In this document: in pieces, positions 7,587 to 15,906 of the stretch
How positions within the stretch are numbered: the first letter of the stretch is position 1
Layout of the letters: every line of letters begins with the position of its first letter
Position numbers and translations under genes: made by a program
Notes under the pieces: model-generated
The model's database searches: none
The model's input: the letters and a program-made list of their open reading frames with translations, nothing else
Told to the model about the DNA's origin: nothing
Origin: Candidatus Dojkabacteria bacterium
GTDB lineage: Bacteria > Patescibacteriota > Dojkabacteria > B142 > JAFGMG01
NCBI GenBank assembly: GCA_016927655.1
Contig: JAFGMG010000012.1
Coordinates: 1-42,617 of the forward strand
Length of the DNA stretch: 42,617 bases
Direction of reading: 5' to 3'

Positions 7587-8939
7587 TTGCAAAAAGATTT
7601 AAACTGGATCCATTTCACTGGTATTGCAGGTGTAGCACTTGCTCCGCTTGCAATTGAGTTTCATAAGCTTGGCTATAAGGTCACAGGCAGTGATTTTGAA
7701 ATTTATGAGCCCATAAAAACACTTCTTGCTAATTCTAAAATTCCTGTTTTCGATGATTATTCTTACAAAAATATCCTAGAAGGTGATATTATCCCTGAAT
7801 TGATTGTTGCTGGAGCTGGAGTGAGCCCAAAAAATAAGGAACTGCTTTTTGCAAAGAAACACGATATCCAAATCAGACATTATGCCGAAATACTTGAAGA
7901 ACTTTTAATTGAAAAAGAGTCTATTGTTGTTGCAGGTACATATGCGAAGACAACAATAACTGCAATGATTGTTGGAATATTCAAAAATTTCAGCAAAGAA
8001 ATCAGCTTTATGTTTGGAGGGATACCTGTTGATGGATCGAATTCCGTTCATCTAAAGACTAGCAAGACGCTTCTGTCTGTTGTAGAAGGGGACGAATATA
8101 TTGCATCAAGATGGGATAAACGTTCTAAATTTTTCTTTTATCATCCAAAGTATCTTATTCTAACGGCTATAAACTGGGATCATACTGACGTTTTTACCTC
8201 AGAAAAAGATTACGTCGAGAATTTTAGAAGATTTATTGAGGAAATGCCGGAGGATGCCGTCATTTTTGCAAATTTTGCAGACAAAAATGTAGTTTCTGCC
8301 GTAAAAGATGCAAAATGTAAAGTAATCGAATTTAGACCTGAAGATTTATTAGAATGGGCGAAAAAATTTAAAATTGAAATATCAATACTTGGTTCTTTTA
8401 ATTTACTAAATGCCGCAATTGCTGCAAAATTTGCCAGCGAAGTGCTTGGAATTGATATTGAATGGGTGAAAATAGCTCTTAAGAATTTTCTTGGCATCAA
8501 AAGGCGTCTTGAAATCCGCTATTCAAGCGAAAATATTCGTATTATTGATGATTTCGCCAGTTCTCCTTCAAAGATCAAAGGCTCAATTGGCGCAATCAAA
8601 GACTCATTTCCAGATTGGAAATTTATTATTGTCTATGAGCCAAACACTGGCAATAGAACTAAAGCAGCCCTTAGTGAATTTAATAATGTTTTTGATTGCG
8701 CTGATATGGTTTTACTACCAAAATTCAAAAAGCTTATTAGCTCTCGTACTACCAAATTTCTTGATGAGAATGAATTTGCAAAGGGCCTAAAAAGCAAAAC
8801 GGAGGTTATTGTCCGCAATGATGATGAGGATCTTGTAAATACGATTTTTCAAGCCGCTAGAAATGAAAAGTCAGTTGTTGCTTTTTTATCCAGTCAGGCG
8901 ATGGAGGATAGAATTCAATTACTTATCTCTAAATACTGA
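7587..8939 (+). CDS. Mur ligase family protein, Mpl/MurC-like, with altered active-site motifs
   Basis: A 450-aa protein with the three-domain Mur-ligase layout: N-terminal Rossmann region with TGIAGVALAPLA (11-22), a central ATP domain and a C-terminal domain. The DKRSKF stretch (177-182) and the EPNTG segment (351-355) resemble Mpl, the murein tripeptide ligase, more than MurC. Several hallmark residues are changed. The P-loop reads GTYAKTT (117-123) instead of GTHGKTT; GxHN is GSFN (269-272); and DD(Y/F)AHHP is DDFASSP (321-327). The P-loop Lys121 remains. It may be a divergent ligase or a homologue with a new role. The start is TTG at 7587, supported by a Shine-Dalgarno (AAAAGGA) and a promoter. 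The next gene starts one base after the stop. Confidence 0.8.
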   Translation: MQKDLNWIHFTGIAGVALAPLAIEFHKLGYKVTGSDFEIYEPIKTLLANSKIPVFDDYSYKNILEGDIIPELIVAGAGVSPKNKELLFAKKHDIQIRHYAEILEELLIEKESIVVAGTYAKTTITAMIVGIFKNFSKEISFMFGGIPVDGSNSVHLKTSKTLLSVVEGDEYIASRWDKRSKFFFYHPKYLILTAINWDHTDVFTSEKDYVENFRRFIEEMPEDAVIFANFADKNVVSAVKDAKCKVIEFRPEDLLEWAKKFKIEISILGSFNLLNAAIAAKFASEVLGIDIEWVKIALKNFLGIKRRLEIRYSSENIRIIDDFASSPSKIKGSIGAIKDSFPDWKFIIVYEPNTGNRTKAALSEFNNVFDCADMVLLPKFKKLISSRTTKFLDENEFAKGLKSKTEVIVRNDDEDLVNTIFQAARNEKSVVAFLSSQAMEDRIQLLISKY

Positions 8940-8940
8940 T

Positions 8941-9267
8941 ATGACTAAGCCTAAAAGAGAGCCAAAAAGCCTTAAGGATTTATTTATGCAGAACGATATC
9001 ATTGCAGATCGAATGAACGCTGCTAAATATGTTACTCATGAATTCCAGGATTACGGCTACCGCCTTGCTGTAAAATTAGACGATTTAGAGCATAAAGCGC
9101 TTTATATAAGGCTTGCAAAAAATGAGAAACGGCCATATCTTGATCAGGCATTAAGCTACACTCTGGACTATCCAAAAGCACGTAATAAAGCTAAAATATT
9201 TATGTGGAAATTAGGAGATCTAAAACGAAAATTAAAAACTGACAATCAGGATGGAAAAAATAAATAG
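8941..9267 (+). CDS. Conserved-looking hypothetical protein, 108 aa, helical and basic
   Basis: The ATG at 8941 lies one base after the stop of the Mur-like gene, so the two are probably translationally coupled. A longer frame extends back into the Mur gene but is not needed. The protein is soluble, predicted largely helical and rich in Lys. It has a central YLDQALSYTLDYPKARNKAK segment and a charged C-terminus ending in NKAKIFMWKLGDLKRKLK plus tail. No known catalytic motif or membrane segment is seen. It overlaps the next gene by 17 nt, which supports a four-gene unit (Mur-like, this gene, the CxYC membrane protein, glycosyltransferase). Confidence 0.75.
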   Translation: MTKPKREPKSLKDLFMQNDIIADRMNAAKYVTHEFQDYGYRLAVKLDDLEHKALYIRLAKNEKRPYLDQALSYTLDYPKARNKAKIFMWKLGDLKRKLKTDNQDGKNK

Positions 9268-9664
9268 GAAGTGGTTTATCATACCGCAGAAAAACAAAAC
9301 TATTCGTTTACCAAGAAATCCATTACTGACTGTTTTTGCAGCAATTGCTATATATTCAATGATAATTCCGACTGTTTTTGTTGATATAACTGCGCAGATT
9401 TATCAGGTAGTCTATTTTTCTATCATGCATATTCCCAAAATTAAAAGATCTGATTATTTAGTTTTTGATAGACAAAGAATTTCTACTCTCAACCCGATGC
9501 AGAAGCTTGGCTGTATTTATTGCAGTTATGTAAATGGAATTCTTGCCTGGGCTAAGGCGTTAGCTAATCAGACTGAAATATACAGTTGCGCAATTAAGCA
9601 TAGTACAAAGAGAGAAGGACAAGAACATCAGGAGGAATATTATGAAATAAATAATATAAGTTAG
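9251..9664 (+). CDS. Conserved membrane-associated protein of unknown function with CxYC and CAIKH motifs
   Basis: A 137-aa protein overlapping the previous gene by 17 nt. A basic N-terminus is followed by a hydrophobic segment (about residues 23-60, one or two membrane passes). A distinctive soluble part follows: CIYCSYVNGILAWAKALA, then QTEIYSCAIKH. I recall a widespread uncharacterised family with the same pattern (C-x-Y-C-x-Y-x-N-G ... T-E-x-Y-x-C-x-I-K-H). The three Cys and the His could bind a metal, but this is inference. Its place between a Mur-ligase-like gene and a glycosyltransferase hints at an envelope role. The C-terminus is acidic and probably disordered. Confidence 0.85.
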   Translation: MEKINRKWFIIPQKNKTIRLPRNPLLTVFAAIAIYSMIIPTVFVDITAQIYQVVYFSIMHIPKIKRSDYLVFDRQRISTLNPMQKLGCIYCSYVNGILAWAKALANQTEIYSCAIKHSTKREGQEHQEEYYEINNIS

Positions 9665-9676
9665 TTGGATTTAATC

Positions 9677-10639
9677 ATGATAACAGTAATTTTGACATCC
9701 TACAAAGAGCCAAACACGATCGGAAAGGCTGCACAGTCGATTGCTGATTCAAAATATTCAGGCTATTCGGGTGAAATGCAGCTTATTCAAATCAGCCCTG
9801 ATAAAGAAACACTTGAAGAAGGGGCAAAAATACTTACACATTTAAAAAATGAAAATTCGAAATTGCAATTCGAGCAAATTACTGATCCCGGGAAAGGCAA
9901 GCCTGTTGCCTTAAATCTTGGACTAAGAGCAGCTAAAGGCGAGATAATTATTTTTACGGATGGCGATGTTTATTTTGAAAAAAATGCAGTAAAAGCTTTG
10001 ATTGATAAATTTAGTGAGGACAGTAGTATTGGAGGTGTCTCGGGAAGACCAGTTTCAAAAGATTCAAAGTCAACTATGATGGGATACTACGGTCATCTTT
10101 TTGCTGATGCAAATCACTACCGAAGAGAGATTGATTTAGCGAAAGCTCATCAAGAAACAAGTAGGATCTTTGTTAGAAGGCATAGATTTTTCCCGATGAG
10201 CGGATATATTATGGCTGTTAAACGCGAATTCCTGGCCGAATCACTCCCGGAAGATGTCTTAGTTGATGACGCTTACATTAGTTATTATGTTTTTAATCAA
10301 GGCAAAAAAATTGCTTATGAACCGGAAGCTATCGCCTTTATTAAATACCCTGCTAATCTTAATGATTATTTTAGGCAGAAAAAAAGATCAACTGGGGGAT
10401 ATATTCAGTTATGGAAATATCCAAATATTGTGAAGGAAGAAACAAAATCAAGAAGTCCCTGGCATGAGCTTGAAATGTTCTGGTTTCCGTTTAAATATGC
10501 GAAAAATGTCCGTGAATTTTTTTGGTCAGGCTTAATAATTCCAATTAGAGCCTGGCTCTGGATGCAAATTATATTTGAACAAAGAATTCTCAAAAAAGAC
10601 TTTGAGAAAACCTGGGTCAGAGTTGAGAGCACTAAATAA
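9677..10639 (+). CDS. Family 2 glycosyltransferase
   Basis: A roughly 320-aa GT-A fold transferase that would move a sugar from a nucleotide-sugar donor. It begins MITVILTSYKEPNTIGKAA, the normal GT2 nucleotide-binding start. Further motifs are DPGKGKPVALNLGL, the DxD-type FTDGDVYF, an acidic VDDAYIS motif where the catalytic base is expected, and RQKKRSTGG, which resembles the QxxRW region of processive enzymes. A hydrophobic stretch (GLIIPIRAWLWMQIIF) near the C-terminus suggests membrane association. A TTG at 9665 abutting the previous stop would add four residues; the ATG at 9677 fits the family better. It ends exactly where the convergent yerC-like gene ends. Confidence 0.9.
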   Translation: MITVILTSYKEPNTIGKAAQSIADSKYSGYSGEMQLIQISPDKETLEEGAKILTHLKNENSKLQFEQITDPGKGKPVALNLGLRAAKGEIIIFTDGDVYFEKNAVKALIDKFSEDSSIGGVSGRPVSKDSKSTMMGYYGHLFADANHYRREIDLAKAHQETSRIFVRRHRFFPMSGYIMAVKREFLAESLPEDVLVDDAYISYYVFNQGKKIAYEPEAIAFIKYPANLNDYFRQKKRSTGGYIQLWKYPNIVKEETKSRSPWHELEMFWFPFKYAKNVREFFWSGLIIPIRAWLWMQIIFEQRILKKDFEKTWVRVESTK

Positions 10640-10933
10640 TTATCTAGCTCTCTGCATTCTCTCCATTATCATTCTTAGACCATCGTTTCCGTATTTTAGC
10701 GATTCGCTGATTCTGGCGATTGTTGCTGAGCTTGCCCCGGTTTCCCTCTCTATTTCTACATAGGGGATTCCTTTGTGCAGCATTGTAGCAATTCTGAAGC
10801 GTAAGACCATCGTCTTTAGCTCTGTCTTGGAAAACAAGTCTTTTATATAACTTTTTGCTTCGTCTGAATTTCTTATTTTTAAGAATGATTTGGAGAGCTT
10901 TTCGAGATCTTTTTCAAATTGATCTTCTTTCAT
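10640..10933 (-). CDS. YerC/YecD-type TrpR-superfamily regulator
   Basis: A 97-aa DNA-binding protein with the all-helical Trp-repressor fold. The helix-turn-helix is PYVEIERETGASSATIARIS followed by ESLKYG, which matches the YerC/YecD family closely. Length is typical. It has no obvious tryptophan-pathway genes nearby, and the target genes and ligand of this family are poorly known. It is transcribed alone and abuts the convergent glycosyltransferase with no spacer. Confidence 0.9.
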   Translation of the reverse strand: MKEDQFEKDLEKLSKSFLKIRNSDEAKSYIKDLFSKTELKTMVLRFRIATMLHKGIPYVEIERETGASSATIARISESLKYGNDGLRMIMERMQRAR

Positions 10934-11018
10934 AGCTGCTTATTTAATAATTATTCTCTTTTACAGAGTAAAGCAGGAAGGATGAGATGTCAAATCATGA
11001 AGCAATATTGAAGGAAAG

Positions 11019-11102
11019 TGCCGCAAGGGGGAGTCGAACCCCCAAGCCCTTACGGGCACTGGTTCCTAAGACCAGCGTGTCTACCAATTTCACCATCGCG
11101 GC
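11019..11102 (-). tRNA. tRNA-Leu (anticodon UAG)
   Basis: A complete class II tRNA. The acceptor arms GCCGCGA and TTGCGGC pair over 7 bp. The anticodon stem CTGGT/ACCAG carries loop CTTAGGA, giving anticodon TAG (reads CUN leucine codons). There is a long variable arm (TGCCCGTAAGGGCT) and a T-arm GGGGG-TTCGACT-CCCCC. The discriminator is A and CCA is not encoded. The gene stands alone between yerC and the MFS gene. Confidence 0.97.
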
Positions 11103-11113
11103 GTTTCGTGTCA

Positions 11114-11143
11114 ATTATACCATTGAGACAATCTTAGCAACAA
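11114..11143 (-). promoter_or_regulatory. Promoter of tRNA-Leu
   Basis: On the minus strand a perfect -10 TATAAT (11114-11119) lies 11 bp upstream of the mature tRNA 5' end. An 18-bp spacer leads to TTGTTG (11138-11143). The remaining 11144-11344 shows no gene or clear hairpin. Confidence 0.55.
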
Positions 11144-11344
11144 GGTGATGTAATTCATTTATTGACTGACGTCGTATGTGTCCTGCTTTTTCCAAGTCTT
11201 AGAATCAGTTTCTGGAAAGTACTATCTACAAGTGGATTTGAATTACAATTTTTGTATTTAATTAAAGTCAGACACTTAGTACGTCACATTCATAGTGATA
11301 TATGCATCCCCATCTTGGACAGCAAACAGAAATTAATGTAAATT

Positions 11345-12586
11345 GTGGGCGTTTCTTACCATCGTTTGGTGAAATCACAACTTACAAGATTTGAAAAATT
11401 GTTTCTTACGAGCAACAACCTCATGTGGGCAGGAGGTTATGTTTTTGATGTTATTCTTGCTTTTTTTATCTGGGGAGAAAGCGACAACCTAAATAATCTT
11501 CTTGTATTCAAACTCTTCTGGACAATTGGAATAGTTGTAGGGGCATTTGCTGCAGTTTTTTTGCTTGTTCGTATAAACCCAATTTTTGTTAGGGTGTTAT
11601 CATTTCTGATTGCGGTCGGATTCGCTATATCGCTTCTATTCTTGAATATCACAGGCACAAAGGTTTTAATAATTCTTGGAACTTTATATGGCTTCAAAGT
11701 CGGGCTAGGATCTCAGCCATACAATTTTATGTATCAGGTTATGATTAGGCCACAAAACAGAATTTACTTTTCAAGCTTGCAAAATGGAGTTTATGAAGTG
11801 GTTATGATTTTTTTCCCCTTTCTAGTAACACAAATAGTAGATATTACTGAAAATTACGATATAGTTTTTATTCTTGCTGTAATTCTTACCATACTGTCAA
11901 CATTTCCTTTATTCGTAGGGCTAGGCAAGAACAAAAAGCAGGAGATCAAAAAGACGGATTTTAAAGGTACGATTCAAGAGATAAAAAATAGTAACAATTT
12001 GAAAAATTTGCTTAAACTTAAATTTATCGATGGTATTCAAAATGGCTTTGAGATCGCTGTTTTCCCCGTACTGGGACTTTTTATTGTATCGGATGTCGGA
12101 ACCTGGGGAATTGTAAACACAATCTTTGCCATAATTGGAGTGATTTTGTACTTTACTGTGGCTAAGAAATTGAGATTTAAAGAAGCTGCACCAATATTTA
12201 ATATTGTTTCTGTACTCTATTCAATAATTGCCTTGTTTTTCGGTATCTATCTTTCTCTAGAATTATATATCGCATTTTTATTTGCTCTTGTGCTTGATAG
12301 AACCTTGATAAACACAGTTTACAACTCAGTTAATTCAAAGGTTGTAGATAGACGTATTGAGGAAACCGAACACCTAGATGAATATTTGACTTTGAGCGAG
12401 ATACCGTTATTTTTAGGCAGGATTATTCCACTGCTTGCTTTGCTTCTGACGGGTGGGAATATTGAAGGAGTCAGCATGAGCCTGATTCTTCTTCTAGTTG
12501 CGTTTATCCCTATGGCGATGACTTATATTTTAGGCAAGATTGAAATCGTAAAAGAGGCAAAGGATCCTTTCATTGCTTCAGATTAG
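11345..12586 (+). CDS. Major facilitator superfamily transporter
   Basis: A 413-aa integral membrane protein with about 10-12 hydrophobic segments in two halves, separated by a basic loop near residues 195-225 (KNKKQEIKKTDFKG). A short cytoplasmic N-terminus precedes the first membrane span (WAGGYVFDVILAFFIW). The overall pattern is MFS-like, resembling YqgE-type efflux proteins of Firmicutes, but no substrate motif can be assigned. The frame opens with GTG at 11345; there is no clear Shine-Dalgarno. It is a single gene, converging on the formyl-THF cyclo-ligase gene with a 4-bp tail-to-tail overlap. Confidence 0.85.
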   Translation: MGVSYHRLVKSQLTRFEKLFLTSNNLMWAGGYVFDVILAFFIWGESDNLNNLLVFKLFWTIGIVVGAFAAVFLLVRINPIFVRVLSFLIAVGFAISLLFLNITGTKVLIILGTLYGFKVGLGSQPYNFMYQVMIRPQNRIYFSSLQNGVYEVVMIFFPFLVTQIVDITENYDIVFILAVILTILSTFPLFVGLGKNKKQEIKKTDFKGTIQEIKNSNNLKNLLKLKFIDGIQNGFEIAVFPVLGLFIVSDVGTWGIVNTIFAIIGVILYFTVAKKLRFKEAAPIFNIVSVLYSIIALFFGIYLSLELYIAFLFALVLDRTLINTVYNSVNSKVVDRRIEETEHLDEYLTLSEIPLFLGRIIPLLALLLTGGNIEGVSMSLILLLVAFIPMAMTYILGKIEIVKEAKDPFIASD

Positions 12587-13182
12587 AATTTGTAAATACT
12601 ATCTTCTGTGATGCAATAATCAAGTCCAACGTCATTTTTATGAGCTGGTATTCCTTTCTGTACTAATTGTATTTCATAAGCAAATCCGACTTTAATTGAT
12701 CTTGAAGACTGTCTTTTCAGGAACCTATCGTAGCTGCCATTTCCATGTCCAAGCCTGTTGCCGTTTAGATCGAAACCTAAAAGAGGGATCACTATATAAT
12801 CTAATTCTATCCCAAGCCTTGTACTTTCATCTGGTTGATCTATACCCTCTGGGGCTGGTATGCCAAACCGTCCTTTGTAGAACGTTGTTTCATCGTTAAT
12901 TTTCCTAGGGGTTATTGTGTTTGTTTCAGCATCAAAAACTGGGATAAATAATTCAACATTATCCTGCTTCAAAAGTTCATCCATCAAAAACCAAGTGTCT
13001 ACCTCATTTGAGTTCTCCTGTGGGAGGTATATTAGAATTTGTTTATTTTTTAGGTCAAATTCTTCTAAAAATGCAAAAACTATCTGCTCAGATATAATTC
13101 TGACTTCCTCAGTCTTCATGTTCGCGCGCTTTTGTTTTTTCTTATCGCGAAGTTGTGACTTTTGTTTAGCTTTCAGCGACAT
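12583..13182 (-). CDS. 5-formyltetrahydrofolate cyclo-ligase
   Basis: A 199-aa member of the MTHFS family, which uses ATP to convert 5-formyl-THF to 5,10-methenyl-THF. The basic N-terminus (LRDKKKQKRANM) and the signature GFDLNGNRLGHGNGSYDRFL near residues 136-155 identify it; most homologues read RLGYGGGYYDR here. The C-terminal part holds the usual GFAYEIQLV segment. The start ATG directly follows the lysS-fusion stop with no spacer, so the two genes form an operon. Confidence 0.92.
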   Translation of the reverse strand: MSLKAKQKSQLRDKKKQKRANMKTEEVRIISEQIVFAFLEEFDLKNKQILIYLPQENSNEVDTWFLMDELLKQDNVELFIPVFDAETNTITPRKINDETTFYKGRFGIPAPEGIDQPDESTRLGIELDYIVIPLLGFDLNGNRLGHGNGSYDRFLKRQSSRSIKVGFAYEIQLVQKGIPAHKNDVGLDYCITEDSIYKF

Positions 13183-15807
13183 CTATTTCCAAAGACTATA
13201 CTTACTTGTCAGTTCATCGATTTTATCCCGATCTCCCCAAATTCCAATCCCATAGTACTCCAATTCGTCAGAATTTTTGTCTCTTAGAACCTTATCGATA
13301 TCCTCGTCTTTCTTAACTTCAAGATGCTCAGCTAAAAATGGATACTTTATTAGGTTAGTATTTATCAACTCAGAGTTCAATTTTTTAAGAGCCTTCCCAC
13401 CAGTTTTCAAAACAACAATTGGGTACTGACCACTTCTGTCAAAGCTTTCTCCAGTTTTGGTCTTATATGGCCTTCCAGAGTGAAAATTTTCTTTATCTAT
13501 TTGGTTACCAAGATATGCAGAAATATGCCCAACAGTATTCAAGACCTTCCAGTTTTCCAGGTCTTCATTGACTACTATGACTATTTTCTTGCTCATGTCC
13601 TGATTCCCACTTTTTGCGGTAACTGCAGGTTCTTTATTACCAACGTTTTCTTGTGTGTAATCCTTCTCCCCGCTAAACTCTTTCATATTGCTAAATGTCT
13701 TTATCAGACTTTCTGCTAGCTCACCAAAGTCTATTCCAAGACCATCTATCCCCAACTGCACGTCTTCTCTGTCAATCTTTCTTGCGAAGCCTTTGTCTTT
13801 GAATTTCTTCCTGATTGATTTGACCTTCATGTCATCAAATCTTCCATCTTTCATTTTCGAATATGCATAGAGGAGCCCTGCGAACTCGTCCACTGCTAAG
13901 ATTGCATTGGCCAAAACAGTCTTCGGCATCACATCTGTGAGTTTGTATGCATGCGCAGCAACTGCATGTATCATTGCCTCCGGATATCCCCATTCCTTGA
14001 ACCACTCTAACTCTGTATTAGGATGCTCGTCTGGGTGCTTGTCAAAATCAAGATCGTGAAATAGACCAGTTATATACCACAAATTTTTATCTTCATTATA
14101 CTTTTCTGCTAGATCCTCAAGCGCAGCTCCTACCATCTTTGCATGAAGGAATTGGTATTCATCCTTGACGTATTTTTCCAGTATCTTCAAAGCGTCTCCT
14201 TTGTTTGGTAGCCCCTTTGTATCCTGACTAATTTTTGGATCATTAGTCTCTTTTTTCCCTTGAACATTTAACCCAACATACTCTTCTCCATATATCTCTT
14301 TTTGTATTTTTGTCACTGGCGAGCGTCTCATCATCGGAAAGAAAATTACGTCATCTATATATTCCGACTCAGTAAACATCATCGCCAATCTTTCAATTCC
14401 AGGGCCCAGACCAGTGGTTGGAGGCATCCCATACTCCATTGCCTCTATAAACTCTATGTCCATTGGATGTGCTTCTTCATCACCACCAAGTTTTCTGTTA
14501 TGTTGCTCTTTGAATCTCTCAAAAAGCTCGACTGGATCGTTTAATTCAGTCCAATTGTCTCCTGCTTCCATTCCCCCCATAAAAACTTCAAATCTTTCTA
14601 CAAATCTTTTGTCGCCTTCCATTCGTTTTGCAAGCGGAGAAATCTCAACAGGATGACCGTAAATAAAAACTGGCTCAATAAGATGCTCTTCAACCTTGGC
14701 TTCAAAAACTTTAAACATAGACTCTCCAATTGATTTTGGTTTTTCTTCCTGGTAGCCTATTTCGTCTAGGATTTTGTGTGCTTCATCTAAACTCTTTACC
14801 TGGTCAAAGTCATAATTCGCATATTTTTTGACTGCATCAAGCATGGTGATTTTTGCCCATGGCTTTTGCAGGTCAACTTCCTGACCCTTTATTTTGAAAT
14901 TGTATTTATCAAAAACATTTTTCGCAATATATTTATACATTTCCTCAGTCAGGTCCATATTAAACTCATAGTTCTCATATGCTGACATTGTCTCAAGAAT
15001 ATTAAATTCAGGATTATGTGTTCTATCAATCCCTTCATTTCTAAAATAGCCAACTATATTAAATACATTTTCAAAACCGGCAACTATTAATCTTTTCAGA
15101 TACAATTCGTGTGCAATCGCTAAGTAAAAATCTTCCCCAAGTGCATTCACAGTTGTCATAAAAGGTTTAGCAGAACTTCCGCCATATACAGGCTGTATGA
15201 TTGGGGTCTTTATTTCCAAAAATCCTTTTGAGTCCATAAAGGCACGAATATTAAAGAGAATTTTTGCAGCAATTTCAAACTTCTTCATTTTCTCTGGATG
15301 CATTATCATATCCAGATATCTCTGTCTAAAGAGTGTTTCTTTGTCCTTTATTCCTTGATGTTTATCCGGAAGAGGTCGAATTGCCTTTGTTAGGATTTTG
15401 AACTCCTTTACTAATAAAGATACTTCCCCGCTATTTGTCTTTGTGACTACACCTGTAGCTTGGACTATGTCGCCAACATCTATTAAATTTAGATCCGAAA
15501 ATCCAATTGTCTGCTTTTCTTTTGAAGTTTCTAACAGTTCTTCGCCTTTGATATAAAGTTGTAATTGCCCAGTTTGATCCTGAATATGACCAAAAAATAG
15601 TGCCCCATGTTCCCGCTTTGATACCAATCTGCCAGCTACAGTCAACGTTTTTCCGTCATAGCTATCATAGTCACTGACTATATCTTTGAGGTGCACATCC
15701 CTCTTTGCTTTCGAAGGATATGAGTTGATTCCAAGTTGCTTCAATTTCTCAACTTTGTCTAGTCTTTCCTGTCTGATTTGTGCGAGAGTTGAGCGCGGAT
15801 TATCCAT
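13183..15807 (-). CDS. lysS: Lysyl-tRNA synthetase fused to an HD hydrolase domain and a DUF2000 domain
   Basis: An 874-aa three-part protein. Residues 1-505 form a complete class II LysRS: an OB-fold anticodon domain (about 53-140), motif 2 FRNEGIDRTHNPEF (255-268) and motif 3 GLGPGIERLAMMF (466-478). Bacterial LysRS is usually about 490-510 aa and ends here. Residues 535-710 form an HD-type phosphohydrolase with the metal ligands H555, H584-D585 and D640; its AVDEFAGL and KVKSIRKKFKDK segments match the HD family COG2316 as I remember it. A linker (711-737) leads to a DUF2000 domain (738-874) starting MSKKIVIVVNEDLENWKVLN, a fold related to peptidyl-tRNA hydrolase 2. All three parts look intact. 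A -10 TATAAT lies at 15838-15843, giving a leader of about 25-30 nt. Functions of the two added domains are not known. Confidence 0.95.
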   Translation of the reverse strand: MDNPRSTLAQIRQERLDKVEKLKQLGINSYPSKAKRDVHLKDIVSDYDSYDGKTLTVAGRLVSKREHGALFFGHIQDQTGQLQLYIKGEELLETSKEKQTIGFSDLNLIDVGDIVQATGVVTKTNSGEVSLLVKEFKILTKAIRPLPDKHQGIKDKETLFRQRYLDMIMHPEKMKKFEIAAKILFNIRAFMDSKGFLEIKTPIIQPVYGGSSAKPFMTTVNALGEDFYLAIAHELYLKRLIVAGFENVFNIVGYFRNEGIDRTHNPEFNILETMSAYENYEFNMDLTEEMYKYIAKNVFDKYNFKIKGQEVDLQKPWAKITMLDAVKKYANYDFDQVKSLDEAHKILDEIGYQEEKPKSIGESMFKVFEAKVEEHLIEPVFIYGHPVEISPLAKRMEGDKRFVERFEVFMGGMEAGDNWTELNDPVELFERFKEQHNRKLGGDEEAHPMDIEFIEAMEYGMPPTTGLGPGIERLAMMFTESEYIDDVIFFPMMRRSPVTKIQKEIYGEEYVGLNVQGKKETNDPKISQDTKGLPNKGDALKILEKYVKDEYQFLHAKMVGAALEDLAEKYNEDKNLWYITGLFHDLDFDKHPDEHPNTELEWFKEWGYPEAMIHAVAAHAYKLTDVMPKTVLANAILAVDEFAGLLYAYSKMKDGRFDDMKVKSIRKKFKDKGFARKIDREDVQLGIDGLGIDFGELAESLIKTFSNMKEFSGEKDYTQENVGNKEPAVTAKSGNQDMSKKIVIVVNEDLENWKVLNTVGHISAYLGNQIDKENFHSGRPYKTKTGESFDRSGQYPIVVLKTGGKALKKLNSELINTNLIKYPFLAEHLEVKKDEDIDKVLRDKNSDELEYYGIGIWGDRDKIDELTSKYSLWK

Positions 15808-15890
15808 CTATACTAAAATAACGGCTAAAACGCGAATATTATAACAAAAGTGGATCGAAGTAGCACATGATGTGTTAGAATAACAATTAT

Positions 15891-15899
15891 TGTTATAAA
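15891..15899 (+). promoter_or_regulatory. Extended -10 promoter of the aminopeptidase gene (leaderless layout)
   Basis: TGT followed by TATAAA (15894-15899) is an extended -10 element. Only 7 nt separate it from the ATG at 15907, so transcription would start at or next to the start codon. The -35 is weak. An AACAATTATTGTT palindrome (15882-15894) overlaps the -10 and could be an operator. Confidence 0.5.
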
Positions 15900-15906
15900 G
15901 CCTGCT

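Noticed and set aside
8937-8939. Recoded TGA (genetic code 25 or 4)
   Set aside because: TGA ends the Mur-like gene directly before the next start codon and ends mfd, so it acts as a stop.
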